Made by a program: the position numbers and the translations under genes
Shown here: one piece after another, positions 45,314-55,633 of the stretch
Layout of the letters: each line of letters begins with the position of its first letter
Position numbering within the stretch: the stretch's first letter is position 1
Notes under the pieces: generated by a model
Seen by the model: only the letters and a program-made list of their open reading frames with translations
What the model was told of the DNA's origin: nothing
Databases searched by the model: none
Origin: Flavobacterium sp. 140616W15
Lineage (GTDB): Bacteria > Bacteroidota > Bacteroidia > Flavobacteriales > Flavobacteriaceae
Direction of reading: 5' to 3'
NCBI RefSeq assembly: GCF_003668995.1
Contig: NZ_CP033068.1
Span: 2,790,001 to 2,854,000, forward strand
DNA: 64,000 nt

Positions 45314-46750
45314 TTATTCCTTTGCAACTTTAACCAATCCAAGCTTTTCTCCTTTTTTCAGCATAAATTCATATGCTGCTTCGTATTCATTTGGAATTTC
45401 ACCTTCTAGAATAGCTTCTTTTATGGCTTCTTTTAGCATTCCAATTTCTTTAGAGGGCTTTAAATTATAGATTTCCATAATCTCTTCTCCAGAAATTGGT
45501 GGTTGAAATTTGCGAACATGATCGCGTTCTTCAACCTCAACAATTTTCCTTCGTACAACTTCAAAGTTTTTATGGTATTTCTTGAATTTACCAGGATTTT
45601 TAGTTGTTATATCAGCTTCACATAAAGTCATTAAATTCTCTACATCTTCACCAGCATCAAAAACTAAACGACGCACTGCACTATCTGTCACAATATCTTG
45701 TGATAATACAATTGGTCGCGAACTCATGATAACCATTTTTTGCACAAATTTCATTTTGTTATTCAATGGCATATGCAAACGCTCAAATATCTTTTTGACC
45801 ATTTTACCACCTAAAAACTCATGCCCATGAAACGTCCAGCCTTGTTTTTTGTTAAAACGTTTCGTTGGTGCTTTTCCAATATCATGTAATAAAGCTGACC
45901 AACGCAACCAAACATCATCAGTATTTGGACAAATATTATCGACAACCTCAAGTGAATGATAAAAGTTATTTTTATGTGTGTGCCCTTCTATTTCCTCTAC
46001 CTGATTCAAAGCTGTTAATTCAGGTAAAATAATATCAAGAAGTCCTGTTTGGAATAATAGTAAAAATCCAATTGAAGGTTTATCTGTAGAAAGGATTTTA
46101 TTTAATTCATCGACAATTCGCTCACCCGAAATGATCTTGATTCGCTCAGCATTTTTAGTAATTGATTTCAATGAATTTTCTTCAATTTCAAATCCAAGCT
46201 GATTTGCAAATCGAATAGCTCTCAACATACGTAAGGGATCATCAGAAAAAGTAATGTCTGGATCCAGAGGAGTTTTGATAATTTTATTTTCTAAATCGGT
46301 TAATCCATCAAAAGGATCTGATAAATCTCCGAAAGTATCTTTATTCAAAGATAATGCTAATGCATTTATAGTCAAATCACGACGGTTTTGGTCGTCCTGA
46401 AGCGTCCCATTCTCTACAACAGGATTACGGCTTTCAAAATGATAGGATTCTTTTCGTGCACCAACAAATTCAATTTCAGTATCTTCAAAACGTAACATTG
46501 CTGTTCCATATGTTTTAAAAACCTGTACTTTTGGCTGTTTAGGTAATAATTCTGAAACTTTTAATGCCAATTCTATTCCACTTCCTACAGCAACTATATC
46601 AATGTCTTTTTTGGAATCCCGATTTAAAAGCAAGTCTCTTACAAACCCTCCAATTACGTAACTTTCTACATTAAGTTCTTGAGAAGCTTGCGAAATAATT
46701 TCGAAGATTTTATTTTGAAGAGCCCCTTTATAATTTATTTTTTTAGCCAC
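45314..46750 (-). CDS. cca: CCA tRNA nucleotidyltransferase with HD domain
   Basis: 478 residues. The class II nucleotidyltransferase head has [20 protein letters not shown] (34-53), whose DID acids bind the metals, and [11 protein letters not shown]. The nucleotide-recognition helix is in [18 protein letters not shown]. An HD phosphohydrolase-like domain ([13 protein letters not shown]) follows, ending with a charged helical tail. It adds or repairs the CCA end of tRNAs, matching the tmRNA above, whose CCA is not encoded. Confidence 0.94.
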   Translation of the reverse strand: MAKKINYKGALQNKIFEIISQASQELNVESYVIGGFVRDLLLNRDSKKDIDIVAVGSGIELALKVSELLPKQPKVQVFKTYGTAMLRFEDTEIEFVGARKESYHFESRNPVVENGTLQDDQNRRDLTINALALSLNKDTFGDLSDPFDGLTDLENKIIKTPLDPDITFSDDPLRMLRAIRFANQLGFEIEENSLKSITKNAERIKIISGERIVDELNKILSTDKPSIGFLLLFQTGLLDIILPELTALNQVEEIEGHTHKNNFYHSLEVVDNICPNTDDVWLRWSALLHDIGKAPTKRFNKKQGWTFHGHEFLGGKMVKKIFERLHMPLNNKMKFVQKMVIMSSRPIVLSQDIVTDSAVRRLVFDAGEDVENLMTLCEADITTKNPGKFKKYHKNFEVVRRKIVEVEERDHVRKFQPPISGEEIMEIYNLKPSKEIGMLKEAIKEAILEGEIPNEYEAAYEFMLKKGEKLGLVKVAKE

Positions 46751-47056
46751 GAATTCTCTAATTTTTATAAAATAACAGTAAAATAATATATAGATAATTT
46801 TACCATGCGCAAATTTACAACATACTATACGCCTTTTATAATCTAAAGCACACTTTTTTTGTTTTTTAGCATTTCCAGCTATATAATTTCATTAAAAAGT
46901 AATTTTTATAAAAAAAACAGATATAAATAAAATTGTTTCTACCTGTTTTATATTCATTGATATAATAGATCTATATTAGTATCAAACAAATCAATCTATA
47001 TCCGTTATTTTTTTGATTTCTATTTGTACTTTTGAGACTGTACAAAAAAGTAGAAA
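46751..47056. other. Divergent promoter region of cca and yaaA
   Basis: 306 bases of A/T-rich DNA with no open frame. TACTTTTG at 47027-47034 matches TANNTTTG and is 22 bases before the yaaA start. No clear -33 element or repeat family member is present. Confidence 0.5.
47027..47034 (+). promoter_or_regulatory. Candidate -7 box for yaaA
   Basis: TACTTTTG fits TANNTTTG and lies 22 bases before the start codon, leaving a short leader. A -33 TTG at the right spacing was not found. Confidence 0.4.
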
Positions 47057-47815
47057 ATGAAAATTGTTATATCGCCTGCAAAGTCTTTAAATTTCGAAAA
47101 AGAATTACCAACTTCTCAATATACTGAAGCTAGCTTACTAAAAGAAGCCAGACAAGTTCATAAAGTTTTAAAACAAAAAAATCCTTCCGAATTATCTGAA
47201 TTAATGCATATTTCAGATAAATTGGCTCAACTAAACTGGGAACGTAATCAGGAATGGAAAACTCCTTTTACTCCCGAAAATGCCCGTCCGGCAATATTTA
47301 CTTTTGATGGTGATGTATATACTGGCTTAGATGCTTATACAATTCCTGTAGAAAAACTAGATGTTCTACAAGATAAACTACGCATATTATCTGGCTTATA
47401 TGGCATTTTAAAACCATTGGATTTAATTCAGGCTTACCGACTAGAAATGGGAACTAAATTACCCATTGGTGAAGCAAAAAACCTATATGAATATTGGAAA
47501 GAAACTGTTACAAAAACATTAAACAAAGAACTCAAAAAAGATGAGTTGTTTGTAAATCTTGCGAGTAATGAGTATTTCTCGGCTGTAGATGTTAAGGCAT
47601 TAAAAGTTCCTGTAATCACTCCCGACTTTAAAGATTATAAAGATGGAAAGCTTAAAATAATTAGTTTCTTCGCCAAGAAAGCAAGAGGAATGATGGTGCG
47701 CTACATTATAGATACTGATGCCGAAACTATTGATGATTTAAAAGGTTTTAACTATGAAGGATATCATTTTGATGCAAATCTTTCAAAAGGCAATCATTTG
47801 GTTTTTACACGATAA
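47057..47815 (+). CDS. yaaA: Peroxide stress protein YaaA
   Basis: 252 residues, standard for the family. It begins MKIVISPAKSLNFE and keeps FTFDGDVYTGLDA, RILSGLYGILKPLDLIQAYRLEMG and NLASNEYFSAVD. The C-terminus has FFAKKARGMMVRYII. In E. coli YaaA limits intracellular free iron and DNA damage during peroxide stress, with a helix-hairpin-helix DNA-binding part. It is monocistronic, with a terminator 20 bases on. Confidence 0.95.
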   Translation: MKIVISPAKSLNFEKELPTSQYTEASLLKEARQVHKVLKQKNPSELSELMHISDKLAQLNWERNQEWKTPFTPENARPAIFTFDGDVYTGLDAYTIPVEKLDVLQDKLRILSGLYGILKPLDLIQAYRLEMGTKLPIGEAKNLYEYWKETVTKTLNKELKKDELFVNLASNEYFSAVDVKALKVPVITPDFKDYKDGKLKIISFFAKKARGMMVRYIIDTDAETIDDLKGFNYEGYHFDANLSKGNHLVFTR

Positions 47816-47835
47816 AATAAAGCCTATTATAAAAC

Positions 47836-47873
47836 AAAAACCGTCTCTTTCTTTATAGAATCAGACGGTTTTT
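47836..47873. terminator. Terminator between yaaA and the M1 peptidase gene
   Basis: AAAAACCGTCT (47836-47846) pairs with AGACGGTTTTT (47863-47873). With A and T tracts on both sides it can serve both converging genes. Confidence 0.85.
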
Positions 47874-47894
47874 ATTTATATAAATCTAAAATTA

Positions 47895-49778
47895 TTATTT
47901 AGCTATCCATGTATTATTACTTGGTGTTGCATCTACAAATATCCCTCCATCGACAGTAATCGATTTGATTTTTTTAGCGGCATTAAAAGTAACTTTAGCA
48001 TTTTTTTGGTTAGTTTCCCATATTGCAGGTGTTTGGTGAAATGACTCTTTTGTATTGTCTGTATAAACAACATTTACATCAAAAGGAATTGCAAATCCGC
48101 CTTTATTATTAATCGTTACAATAGTTTTCTTGGCTTTAGTATCTACTTTATCTAAAACAATATCAATATAGTTATTCGTAAAAAACCAATTATTAAAAAA
48201 CCAGTTCAGGTTTTTCCCAGACGCACTATTAAATGAATTAAAATAATCCCACGGAATTGGATGTTTACCGTTCCAATTATCCATATAAGCATGCAATGAT
48301 TTTTTGAAAAGATCGTCACCAAGTAAATCTTTTAAAGCCAAATAAGACAATGATGATTTACTATAGGAATTATTGCTATATCCAGCACCTGAAACTTGTG
48401 TTGACATTGATATTATTGGCTGATCTTGTTCTGTAGATGGATCATTGATGTATTTATTTACTCTGAATTTTTTATAAAACTCATCTGCAGCTTCTTTGCC
48501 TCGTTGCGATATACCAATTAAATATTCGAATGTAGTAGCCCAGCCTTCATCCATAAATGCATAACGTGTTTCGTTTGTTCCCATATAAAAAGGGAAATAA
48601 GAATGTGCTACTTCATGATCCTGAACCAATTGTGCAAAAACGGGATCTCCCATTTGAGAATCGTTGCACATCATTGGGTATTCCATATCGGCAAAACCCT
48701 GAAAAGCAGTCATTTTAGAAAATGGATAAGGGATTCCTGGCCAATTATTAGAAAACCAATCTAATGCATATCTGTTATTTTTTACAGAAACAACAAAATC
48801 AGTTCCTTTTATATCATAAGCGGCCTGAACACTTGCACGGCGATTTGTTTTATTATCTACAACAACACTACTTGCATCCCATAAATAATGATCACTTAAT
48901 CCAAAACAAACATCTGAAATGTTTTTAGCTTCAAATTTCCAAATATTCCAATCGTTCTGCTTAGTAACGATACCACTTGTCATTTCTTGCTCATTTGCTA
49001 TATGCAAAATAGCATCAGTAATATATGATTGCTTTAATCGTGCTGAAAATTCTGGTTGTAAAACCTCATCTGGGTTCAATAAATCTCCTGTTCCATAAAC
49101 CACATAATTTTTAGGTGCCTTTACAGAATATACATAATCATTGAAATCATTATAAAACTCTTGGCGGTCTGTATGTGGCAACATATCCCATCCGTTATAA
49201 TCATCTAAAACTGTAACACGTGGATAACTATAAGCTACAAAGAATGTTGTGTTATCTATTTGTCCTTCTCTTCCACTTTCTTTAGATAATGGATAATACC
49301 AATCAATGTTAATTGTGATTTTAGAATGTGGAAGCATTGCTTTATTCATTTTTACACGCCCTATTGTTTCCCAACTTCTACCATCTTCTTTATAACTTTC
49401 TCCTTCAATTTTTAAAGATGTAATCGTTAATCCATCGCTCAAAAAATCATCACTAACATTTCCTCCTCTTGGTGAAGAGGGCTTATGAAGATTATTTACA
49501 AATCGAATTGGTAAATATCTTAACGTATCGTTACTATTGTTTTCATAAATAATAGTTTCTGTTCCGCTTACAATTTTAGTATCTGGATTAACAGTCAAAT
49601 CTATCGTGTATTTACCATGATTCTGCCAATAGTTTTTCCCAGGTTTCCCATCCATAGACCGGGTTCCCTTTGCATAGGCTTCTTTTATATTTCTTGGCAT
49701 ATATAATTCTTGAGCAAAACTATATTGCGCTATGCATAGAGATGCAAATAATAACAATTGAGATATTTTTCTTTTCAT
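47895..49778 (-). CDS. M1-family metallopeptidase (secreted aminopeptidase)
   Basis: 627 residues with signal peptide 1-23 ending FAQ. The zinc site is HEVAH (388-392) with the third ligand Glu 411 in MDEGWAT, at the family spacing. The exopeptidase motif appears as FADMEYP (362-368), a variant of G-x-M-E-N, and Tyr in the later SYSKSSLSYLAL region could stabilise the transition state. The N-terminal beta domain is typical for M1. It should remove N-terminal residues from peptides outside the inner membrane. Monocistronic, with its own start 222 bases from the GapN stop. Confidence 0.93.
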   Translation of the reverse strand: MKRKISQLLLFASLCIAQYSFAQELYMPRNIKEAYAKGTRSMDGKPGKNYWQNHGKYTIDLTVNPDTKIVSGTETIIYENNSNDTLRYLPIRFVNNLHKPSSPRGGNVSDDFLSDGLTITSLKIEGESYKEDGRSWETIGRVKMNKAMLPHSKITINIDWYYPLSKESGREGQIDNTTFFVAYSYPRVTVLDDYNGWDMLPHTDRQEFYNDFNDYVYSVKAPKNYVVYGTGDLLNPDEVLQPEFSARLKQSYITDAILHIANEQEMTSGIVTKQNDWNIWKFEAKNISDVCFGLSDHYLWDASSVVVDNKTNRRASVQAAYDIKGTDFVVSVKNNRYALDWFSNNWPGIPYPFSKMTAFQGFADMEYPMMCNDSQMGDPVFAQLVQDHEVAHSYFPFYMGTNETRYAFMDEGWATTFEYLIGISQRGKEAADEFYKKFRVNKYINDPSTEQDQPIISMSTQVSGAGYSNNSYSKSSLSYLALKDLLGDDLFKKSLHAYMDNWNGKHPIPWDYFNSFNSASGKNLNWFFNNWFFTNNYIDIVLDKVDTKAKKTIVTINNKGGFAIPFDVNVVYTDNTKESFHQTPAIWETNQKNAKVTFNAAKKIKSITVDGGIFVDATPSNNTWIAK

Positions 49779-49930
49779 AATTGGTAATTGGTTTTAATAA
49801 TTATAAATCGCATTCTTAATATTAGTTCTGAATGTGATTACATTGTTACAACTATTCATCAAATTTATCCTCTTATTTTATATTTCTATCCAAATGAACA
49901 ACTTGATCACACAAACAGAATCACTTACTA

Positions 49931-49982
49931 AATTAAACAAAAAAAACCGCCTTATTCCCAAAAGGGTCAAGACGGCTTTTAA
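49931..49982 (-). terminator. Intrinsic terminator after gapN
   Basis: A long hairpin pairs the CCGCCTT and TCCC segments with GGGT and AAGACGG with one C-A mismatch, flanked by A and T tracts. It lies 18 bases beyond the gapN stop on the minus strand. Confidence 0.72.
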
Positions 49983-49999
49983 ACATTAAAAAATAGCTA

Positions 50000-51580
50000 C
50001 TACAAGATATAATCGGTATTTATAAAATTCGATTCTTTACTATTTAATAATTCTTGCAAAATGGCATTATTGTAATCATTATCTTTTGATGCTACGAAGG
50101 TTCTAATAGAGAACGAACGCAGTGCATCGTGAATACTTAAGGTTCCTACAGCCGAATCTTTACGACCTGTAAACGGAAAAACATCTGGTCCTCTTTGGCA
50201 AGAACTATTCAGGTTTACTCTGCATACTAAATTTACCAATGTATCAATAAGTGGTGCAATCGTTTTGATGTCTTTACCAAACAAACTTACTTGTTGTCCA
50301 TAATTAGACTCAGCCATATCGTTTAAAGGTTCTTGAATATCCTTAAAAGTTAAGATTGGTACAACTGGTCCAAATTGTTCTTCGTGATATACACGCATTT
50401 TTTTATTTATAGGAAATAAAACAGCAGGGAATATATAATTCTCTGTATGCAATCCTCCTTTTTCATTAATTATTTTTGCTCCCTTATGTGTTGCGTCATG
50501 AATTAATTCCTGTATATAATGTGGTTTTTCTGGCTCTGGAAGTGGCGTCAGTGAAACCGATTTATCCCACGGATTCCCAAAAACCAAAGCATCTACTTTT
50601 GCTGCAAAGCGTTTATTAAATTCTTCAGCTATAGATTCGTGTACATATAAAATCTTCAAGGCTGTACAACGTTGTCCGTTAAACGACAATGTTCCTGTTA
50701 TACATTCCTGAATTGCCAAATCTAAATCGGCATCAGGTAAAATTATCGCAGGATTTTTGGCTTCTAGTCCTAATACTAAACGTAGTCTGTTTTTATTCGG
50801 ATGTTGATCCTGCAATGCAATAGCCGATTTACTATTTCCGATTAAAGCCAGAATATCAACTTTACCAGATTTCATAATTGGTGATGCCACCTCTCTGCCC
50901 CTACCATATACAATATTGATTACTCCTTTTGGGAAACTGCTTCTAAAAGCTTCTAATAAAGGTGACAACAATAAAACACCATGCTTTGCTGGTTTAAAGA
51001 TTACAGGATTCCCCATAATCAATGCCGGAATAAGTAATGAGAATGTTTCATTTAATGGGTAATTATAAGGTCCAAGACACAATACAACTCCTAATGGTCC
51101 TCTTCGCACCATGGCATTTATACCTTGTACTTTAGAGAAACTTGCTCCACGTGTATTTAACTCTTTATAACTTTCGATAGTATCGTAAATATACTCTACC
51201 GTTCTATCAAATTCTTTCTCAGAATCTCCTAATGATTTTCCGATTTCCCACATCAATAGTTTCACAACTTCGGCACGGGTAGTTTTCATTTGAGAAACAA
51301 AATTCTCCATGCATTTTATTCGATCCACAACTTTCATTGTAGGCCATAAACCTTGTCCTTTGTTGTAAGCTTCAGTTGCTGACTCAACAACTTCCATAGC
51401 TTCGTGTTCTCCCATAAAAGGAATAGATCCCAATAAGGTTGGTGTATATTTTTCTGTAGAAGAAATTGTAGAAAATACAGGTGTGGTTTGCCCTTTCCAT
51501 TTTTTTAATTCTCCATTTACAAGATAGGTATCCTGTACCAATGGAGTATTTATTTGGTATTCCTCTGGTATAAAATTCAT
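50000..51580 (-). CDS. gapN: NADP-dependent non-phosphorylating glyceraldehyde-3-phosphate dehydrogenase (aldehyde dehydrogenase family)
   Basis: 526 residues. The catalytic Cys is at 305 in [10 protein letters not shown] and the general-base Glu at 273 in VLGLEAKNP. Asn 173 in [10 protein letters not shown] belongs to the oxyanion site, and the coenzyme loop [14 protein letters not shown] is at 191-204. The overall pattern fits GapN, which oxidises glyceraldehyde-3-phosphate directly to 3-phosphoglycerate with NADP. Another aldehyde substrate cannot be excluded. It is 70 bases downstream of a rhodanese gene, behind that gene's terminator. Confidence 0.82.
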   Translation of the reverse strand: MNFIPEEYQINTPLVQDTYLVNGELKKWKGQTTPVFSTISSTEKYTPTLLGSIPFMGEHEAMEVVESATEAYNKGQGLWPTMKVVDRIKCMENFVSQMKTTRAEVVKLLMWEIGKSLGDSEKEFDRTVEYIYDTIESYKELNTRGASFSKVQGINAMVRRGPLGVVLCLGPYNYPLNETFSLLIPALIMGNPVIFKPAKHGVLLLSPLLEAFRSSFPKGVINIVYGRGREVASPIMKSGKVDILALIGNSKSAIALQDQHPNKNRLRLVLGLEAKNPAIILPDADLDLAIQECITGTLSFNGQRCTALKILYVHESIAEEFNKRFAAKVDALVFGNPWDKSVSLTPLPEPEKPHYIQELIHDATHKGAKIINEKGGLHTENYIFPAVLFPINKKMRVYHEEQFGPVVPILTFKDIQEPLNDMAESNYGQQVSLFGKDIKTIAPLIDTLVNLVCRVNLNSSCQRGPDVFPFTGRKDSAVGTLSIHDALRSFSIRTFVASKDNDYNNAILQELLNSKESNFINTDYIL

Positions 51581-51622
51581 TATTTGGTTATTTTAGTTTT
51601 TGGTTATTAGTTTTTATAAAAC

Positions 51623-51648
51623 AAAAAAGAGGCACGCGCCTCTTTTTT
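51623..51648 (-). terminator. Intrinsic terminator after the rhodanese gene
   Basis: AAAAAAGAGGC and GCCTCTTTTTT are perfect arms around ACGC, directly after the stop codon at 51651 on the minus strand. Confidence 0.85.
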
Positions 51649-51650
51649 GT

Positions 51651-51962
51651 TTATGGTGTTACAGTATCTCCTTCCCAGGCCAGTATCCCTCCTAATAAAT
51701 TGTAGGCGTTATCAAACCCCATTTCATTCATTATTTGACATGCTTTAGCACTTCTGGCTCCAGAACGGCAATACACATAATAGTTTTTATTTTTATCTAA
51801 TTCTTCTAGCTCATATATAAAAGCCTGTCCTTTATTGATATCAATATTAAGAGCATTCTCTATATAGCCATCATTATATTCGTCTTCAGTTCTTACATCA
51901 AGTATAACTGCATTTTCGTCAGCTTCAAATTGAGCTACCCAATCTTCTTGTGATAAATTCAT
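51651..51962 (-). CDS. Single-domain rhodanese-like protein
   Basis: 103 residues forming one rhodanese module. Active-site Cys 65 lies in YCRSGARS, with the conserved ILDVRTEDEYNDGYI opening (20-34) and the MGFDNAYNLLGGILAW closing helix. No signal peptide. It carries sulfane sulfur on its Cys. It is convergent in position with, and only 473 bases from, the Crp/Fnr gene that opens the sulfide-handling region. Confidence 0.92.
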   Translation of the reverse strand: MNLSQEDWVAQFEADENAVILDVRTEDEYNDGYIENALNIDINKGQAFIYELEELDKNKNYYVYCRSGARSAKACQIMNEMGFDNAYNLLGGILAWEGDTVTP

Positions 51963-52202
51963 GATATCGTATTTTTAGGTAAAATTACAACGTTTTTAGC
52001 AAACAATAAACCCTGTATTTGCAAATTATATTATAATTCATAGAAAACGTTTTAGCAAACATATAATAATCAATGAATTCTAGCTTCTACAAATTATTTT
52101 CAAAAATATAGTCTACAAAACCCATAGAAAATAGGATATTATTATTTGCAAAAATTGGCTGTTAAACATAATCTTCATCTAATTAATACCATAATAATCG
52201 GC

Positions 52203-52210
52203 TATATTTG
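52203..52210 (+). promoter_or_regulatory. Candidate -7 box upstream of the Crp/Fnr gene
   Basis: TATATTTG fits TANNTTTG. It would leave a leader of about 220 bases that contains the family B repeat at 52337-52402. Support is partial because the -33 element is unclear. The rest of this 473-base gap shows no other structure. Confidence 0.35.
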
Positions 52211-52336
52211 TAATAAATTATAGTTTTAAAAGTCAATTTCATAAAAAAATACAAATCAAGTTTCATAAATCAAAACAAATTAATTAGTGAAATTTGTGGC
52301 AAAAAAAATAAAATCTCAATATATAGAGTTTTTAAA

Positions 52337-52402
52337 ATTTCACTATTAAGAGGTTAAGCTTTATTAAGCAGTAGTCTTAATTTTTCTTAATATCTTAATG
52401 GT
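52337..52402. repeat. Family B CTTAAT inverted repeat, copy 1
   Basis: ATTTCACTATTAAGAGGTTA opens it and TCTTAATATCTTAATGGT closes it, with several TTAAGC/CTTAAT words between. The same outer segments, slightly longer inside, form copy 2 at 61501-61597. It is in the leader of the Crp/Fnr gene. Confidence 0.75.
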
Positions 52403-52435
52403 AAAAACTCTTCTTAGTGTTTAAAAAATCAACTC

Positions 52436-53062
52436 ATGCAAAACCCTTTAAAAAATATTTTTCCAAATTTCTCTAATGAATTAATTTCTGCTATCGAAAG
52501 CAATGCTACTATGCAGGATTCAGAAGCTGGAACAATTTTAATGCGAACTGGACAATACATAAAAAATACCGTTTTAATAACTAAAGGCAAAATCAAAATA
52601 TATCGTGAAGGCGAAGATGGCGGTGAGTTTTTTATGTACTACTTACAACCAGGTCAAGCTTGTGCTATATCTATGATTTGTGCTACCAAAAGCGAAAAAA
52701 GTCAAATTATGGCTAAAGTAGTCGAAGATGTTTCAGTAGTCATGATTCCACTAAACTTAATGGATAAATGGATGATGGAACACAGAAGCTGGTACGAGTT
52801 TGTAATAGAAACATACAGAAACCGATTTGAAGAAGTTCTAGAAGTTGTAGATAGTATCGCTTTTCGATCTATGGATGAACGCTTAGAATTTTATCTCAAG
52901 CGCCATAAAGATTCTTGTGGCTGTAACGAATTAAAAGCATCTCATCAGGAAATTGCTACTGAACTAAATACATCAAGAGAAGTAATCTCACGCTTATTAA
53001 AAAAAATGGAACAACGCGGTTTGGTAAAACTGAACCGAAACCAAATTGAACTTTTGAAATAA
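52436..53062 (+). CDS. Crp/Fnr-family transcriptional regulator
   Basis: 208 residues. The effector domain (about 1-125) has the cNMP-like barrel, and a long dimer helix (118-145) precedes a winged HTH (about 160-208) with HQEIATELNTSREVISRLLK. Four Cys are placed at 76, 82, 161 and 163 (CAISMIC and CGC). There is no Fnr-type N-terminal Cys cluster, so an oxygen-sensing iron-sulfur cluster is unlikely. Given the TauE, persulfide dioxygenase and YeeE genes that follow, I infer a thiol-based sulfide or persulfide sensor. Nucleotide or heme sensing remains possible. Confidence 0.9.
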   Translation: MQNPLKNIFPNFSNELISAIESNATMQDSEAGTILMRTGQYIKNTVLITKGKIKIYREGEDGGEFFMYYLQPGQACAISMICATKSEKSQIMAKVVEDVSVVMIPLNLMDKWMMEHRSWYEFVIETYRNRFEEVLEVVDSIAFRSMDERLEFYLKRHKDSCGCNELKASHQEIATELNTSREVISRLLKKMEQRGLVKLNRNQIELLK

Positions 53063-53070
53063 GTTTATTT

Positions 53071-53246
53071 GCCACAGATTAAAAGATTTTTAATGATTAT
53101 TTTTTTAGCAAAAATGGGCTCGCTAAATCTAAATTAACGCAATTGAAAGCTAGAGTAGATTCAAATAAAAAGAAGTTTTACGTCTTTGCTCCATCTCTTG
53201 CAAAATCAAACAACAAAAATCCTTTTAATCTGTGAAATCTGTGGCT
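53071..53246. repeat. Imperfect inverted repeat of the GCCACAGATT type
   Basis: GCCACAGATTAAAAG at 53071-53085 pairs with CTTTTAATCTGTG and AATCTGTGGC at 53223-53246; the right arm is partly duplicated within itself. It lies between the Crp/Fnr stop and the TauE gene. A short relative (GTGAAATTTGTGGC) is near 52287-52300. Confidence 0.65.
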
Positions 53247-53326
53247 AAATAATAAAACTTCTTATGTGATAAATGTTACTGTGCCTTACATTTTAAGAAA
53301 CAACCTTTGTATCAAAACAAACATCA

Positions 53327-54112
53327 ATGGAATATTTAGGTTATTTTGCTTCAATTATCATAGGAATATCATTAGGCTTAATTGGCGGTGGAGGATCTAT
53401 ACTTACTATTCCAATTTTAGTTTATTTGTTCAAGATAAATCCAGGGCAAGCAACTACCTATTCTTTATTTATTGTTGGTTTAACAGCTTTATTTGGGAGT
53501 TACAGCCATTATAAAATGGGAAATCTCAAACTAAAATCGGCACTTTATTTTGCTATCCCATCCGTTATTTCCATATTGATTATACGAGAAGTAATCTTCC
53601 CTCATATCGCAGCAACATTATTTTCTATTGCTTCCTATACTGTTTCTAAGGATTTTTTAATCATGTTGATTTTTTCCATATTAATGATAACAGCAGCCAT
53701 CTCGATGATCCGAAAAAACAAACCCGAATTAAAAACGACTACAACAAATTATACCCAACTAAGTATAATCGGATTTATAGTTGGAATTGTAACTGGTTTT
53801 CTGGGTGCTGGTGGAGGCTTTTTAATCATTCCTGCCTTAATATTCTTTGCTAATCTACCGATGAAGCAAGCCGTAGGAACTTCACTTCTTATTATTTTCA
53901 TAAATTCTTCTATTGGTTTTGGAGGAGATTTATATATCGGAACTCCCGTAGATTATACCTTCCTATTAGAAATTTCTGGTATTGCACTTTTAGGGATGCT
54001 CATAGGAACACAACTTTCCAAAAGAATTGATGGTGCTAAATTGAAACCAATCTTTGGTTGGTTTGTACTTGTAATGGGATTTTATATTATTACTAAAGAA
54101 GTCTTCTTTTAA
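53327..54112 (+). CDS. TauE/SafE-family sulfite or sulfonate exporter
   Basis: 261 residues with eight membrane helices in two pseudo-repeats. Each half has the diagnostic Gly-rich entry: GLIGGGGSILTIPILVYLF (18-36) and GFLGAGGGFLIIPALIFF (about 157-174). Family members move sulfite, sulfoacetate or other C1-C2 anions across the inner membrane. It follows the Crp/Fnr gene by 264 bases on the same strand. In this neighbourhood, export of sulfite made by persulfide oxidation is a sensible inference. Confidence 0.92.
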   Translation: MEYLGYFASIIIGISLGLIGGGGSILTIPILVYLFKINPGQATTYSLFIVGLTALFGSYSHYKMGNLKLKSALYFAIPSVISILIIREVIFPHIAATLFSIASYTVSKDFLIMLIFSILMITAAISMIRKNKPELKTTTTNYTQLSIIGFIVGIVTGFLGAGGGFLIIPALIFFANLPMKQAVGTSLLIIFINSSIGFGGDLYIGTPVDYTFLLEISGIALLGMLIGTQLSKRIDGAKLKPIFGWFVLVMGFYIITKEVFF

Positions 54113-54160
54113 GAATTAGCTCCAAGTCGATAGTTTTTTTTAGTTTTACTTGTTGAGTAG

Positions 54161-54191
54161 TCTTTGTCAAAGTTTTAAACTTTGACAAAGA
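54161..54191. repeat. Family D palindrome, copy 2
   Basis: TCTTTGTCAAAGTTT and AAACTTTGACAAAGA are perfect 15-base arms separated by one T. It matches the palindrome between umuD and umuC at 31829-31861. Confidence 0.85.
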
Positions 54192-54316
54192 TGAAAAACG
54201 CCCTTTTTTAGGCCTATATTTAGAAATGCGTATTAAAAAAATCGTTGAATAAAAGTAAGGTTAAGGAAACTTTTTTCAGTACATTTAACTTGATACTGAT
54301 ATTACGAATCAACCTT

Positions 54317-55354
54317 ATGGCTAAAACAATCACACAATTCGAAGAAAGTTTATTTACAGAAGATGATGGAAGTAAATTCTCTAAAATAAAAGACAAACTA
54401 ATAAAAAGCTTCTCTTCTACAGATAGAGAGAAAGTTATCGAAATTTTCATCCAATATTCTAAAAATGGCAAAATGCTACATTGGAGGAATTTCTTACTGA
54501 CTGATATTATTGACCTTATAAAAAAAGACGAAACAAATTATATTGACTTCTTTGAATTTACAATTACAAAACCCGAACTCACTTATTGGGGAATCGATGG
54601 ACTTATAAAAACAAAAGGAGCAAAAGCATATGAACCGCTCATTGAATTAGCTCAAAACGAAAGCTTACCAACTGAAGTTCGCGCAAAAGCCATCAAAAGT
54701 ATTGCAATTCATAGTAACCAGCCATTTGACCGTGATCTACCAAAAGACCCTGGTTATTGGAAAATTGAAGATTTTAGAATCAATGAATTATTAGATTGGC
54801 AAAATAGAGAATACAAACAAGGGGCTGGTTATAGCAAACCGAAGATTCATCCGACGTTAAAAAATCCGAAAACAGAGTTAGAAAAAGCAGTTTCTAAACT
54901 AGATGCCAAATTAGAAATAGAAAGAAGTAAGCAACAAGATTTATCAAATCCTTCAGATTGGCTTGCTATTGCTGACGAAAGCAGAATTGCTGCCATAGAA
55001 CAAAAATGGAAACTACCCGAAAATTATCTGTTATTTCTTAAAAACTATTCTCCAATCAACGTGTTTATTGACGATGAAAAATTCTTTCAAGGATTGAATT
55101 TATATGGCGCAGATGATTTAATCAAATCTCAAAATGGCTATTCATTTAACTCAATGACATCTGAAATTCTTAGTGATTGGCCACCCAATTATATTGTAAT
55201 TGCCGATGCTGGCGCTGACCCATATTGCATTGACATCGCAGCTATCACAAACAACGATGCGCCAATTTACACAAGTATGCATGGAAATGGAGAATGGGAA
55301 TTCGAAAAATACACCGATTCATTTGTTGATTTTTTAAAAGACATCGTAGAATAA
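54317..55354 (+). CDS. HEAT-like repeat plus SMI1/KNR4 (SUKH) domain protein
   Basis: 345 residues from ATG 54317; an in-frame ATG at 54245 would give a poor leader and overlap the repeat region. Residues about 60-165 look like HEAT-type helices (EPLIELAQNESLPTEVRAKA). Residues about 210-345 are a SMI1/KNR4 domain: IAAIEQKWKLPENYLLFLKN, then WPPNYIVIADAGADPYCID and the acidic C-terminal helix. SUKH proteins usually serve as immunity proteins for contact-dependent or secreted toxins. No toxin is next to it, so it may be an orphan immunity or bystander protein. Confidence 0.8.
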   Translation: MAKTITQFEESLFTEDDGSKFSKIKDKLIKSFSSTDREKVIEIFIQYSKNGKMLHWRNFLLTDIIDLIKKDETNYIDFFEFTITKPELTYWGIDGLIKTKGAKAYEPLIELAQNESLPTEVRAKAIKSIAIHSNQPFDRDLPKDPGYWKIEDFRINELLDWQNREYKQGAGYSKPKIHPTLKNPKTELEKAVSKLDAKLEIERSKQQDLSNPSDWLAIADESRIAAIEQKWKLPENYLLFLKNYSPINVFIDDEKFFQGLNLYGADDLIKSQNGYSFNSMTSEILSDWPPNYIVIADAGADPYCIDIAAITNNDAPIYTSMHGNGEWEFEKYTDSFVDFLKDIVE

Positions 55355-55359
55355 TGTCT

Positions 55360-55480
55360 TCAATCTTTGTCAAAGTAAAAAGAATCAAGGGTGTGGAGCT
55401 TTGATAAAACTCACAGTTTTTTTCTTAAAATTGTCAAGCCACTCGTGGGGATTTCTCCTTCGTCGAAATGATAAGTTTGG
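55360..55480. repeat. Composite repeat, family D half plus family E arm
   Basis: A half copy of the family D palindrome (ATCTTTGTCAAAGT, 55363-55376) is followed by CTTTGATAAAACTCA, shared with 62817-62831. Then TTTTTTTCTTAAAATTGTCA leads into GGGGATTTCTCC and TTCGTCGAAATGATAA, which is the complement of the left side of the repeat at 62855-62959. It is therefore an inverted, truncated relative of that element. Confidence 0.72.
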
Positions 55481-55633
55481 GATTATTTTGCGTAAAACCA
55501 AAGTTCCTTACAGTCTTGGTAAAAAGAATTCTGACAAAGATGAAAACTAAAAAATCAAGTAGTATCTTATCAAAAACAACCTGTTTTTTACCAAAAACTA
55601 TTTTGTGAAAGAATTTTTAAATACCTTTGAATT

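Noticed and set aside
54245..54316. Upstream ATG for the SMI1/KNR4 gene
   Set aside because: It would add 24 residues starting almost in the family D palindrome region. ATG 54317 begins the part that looks conserved.
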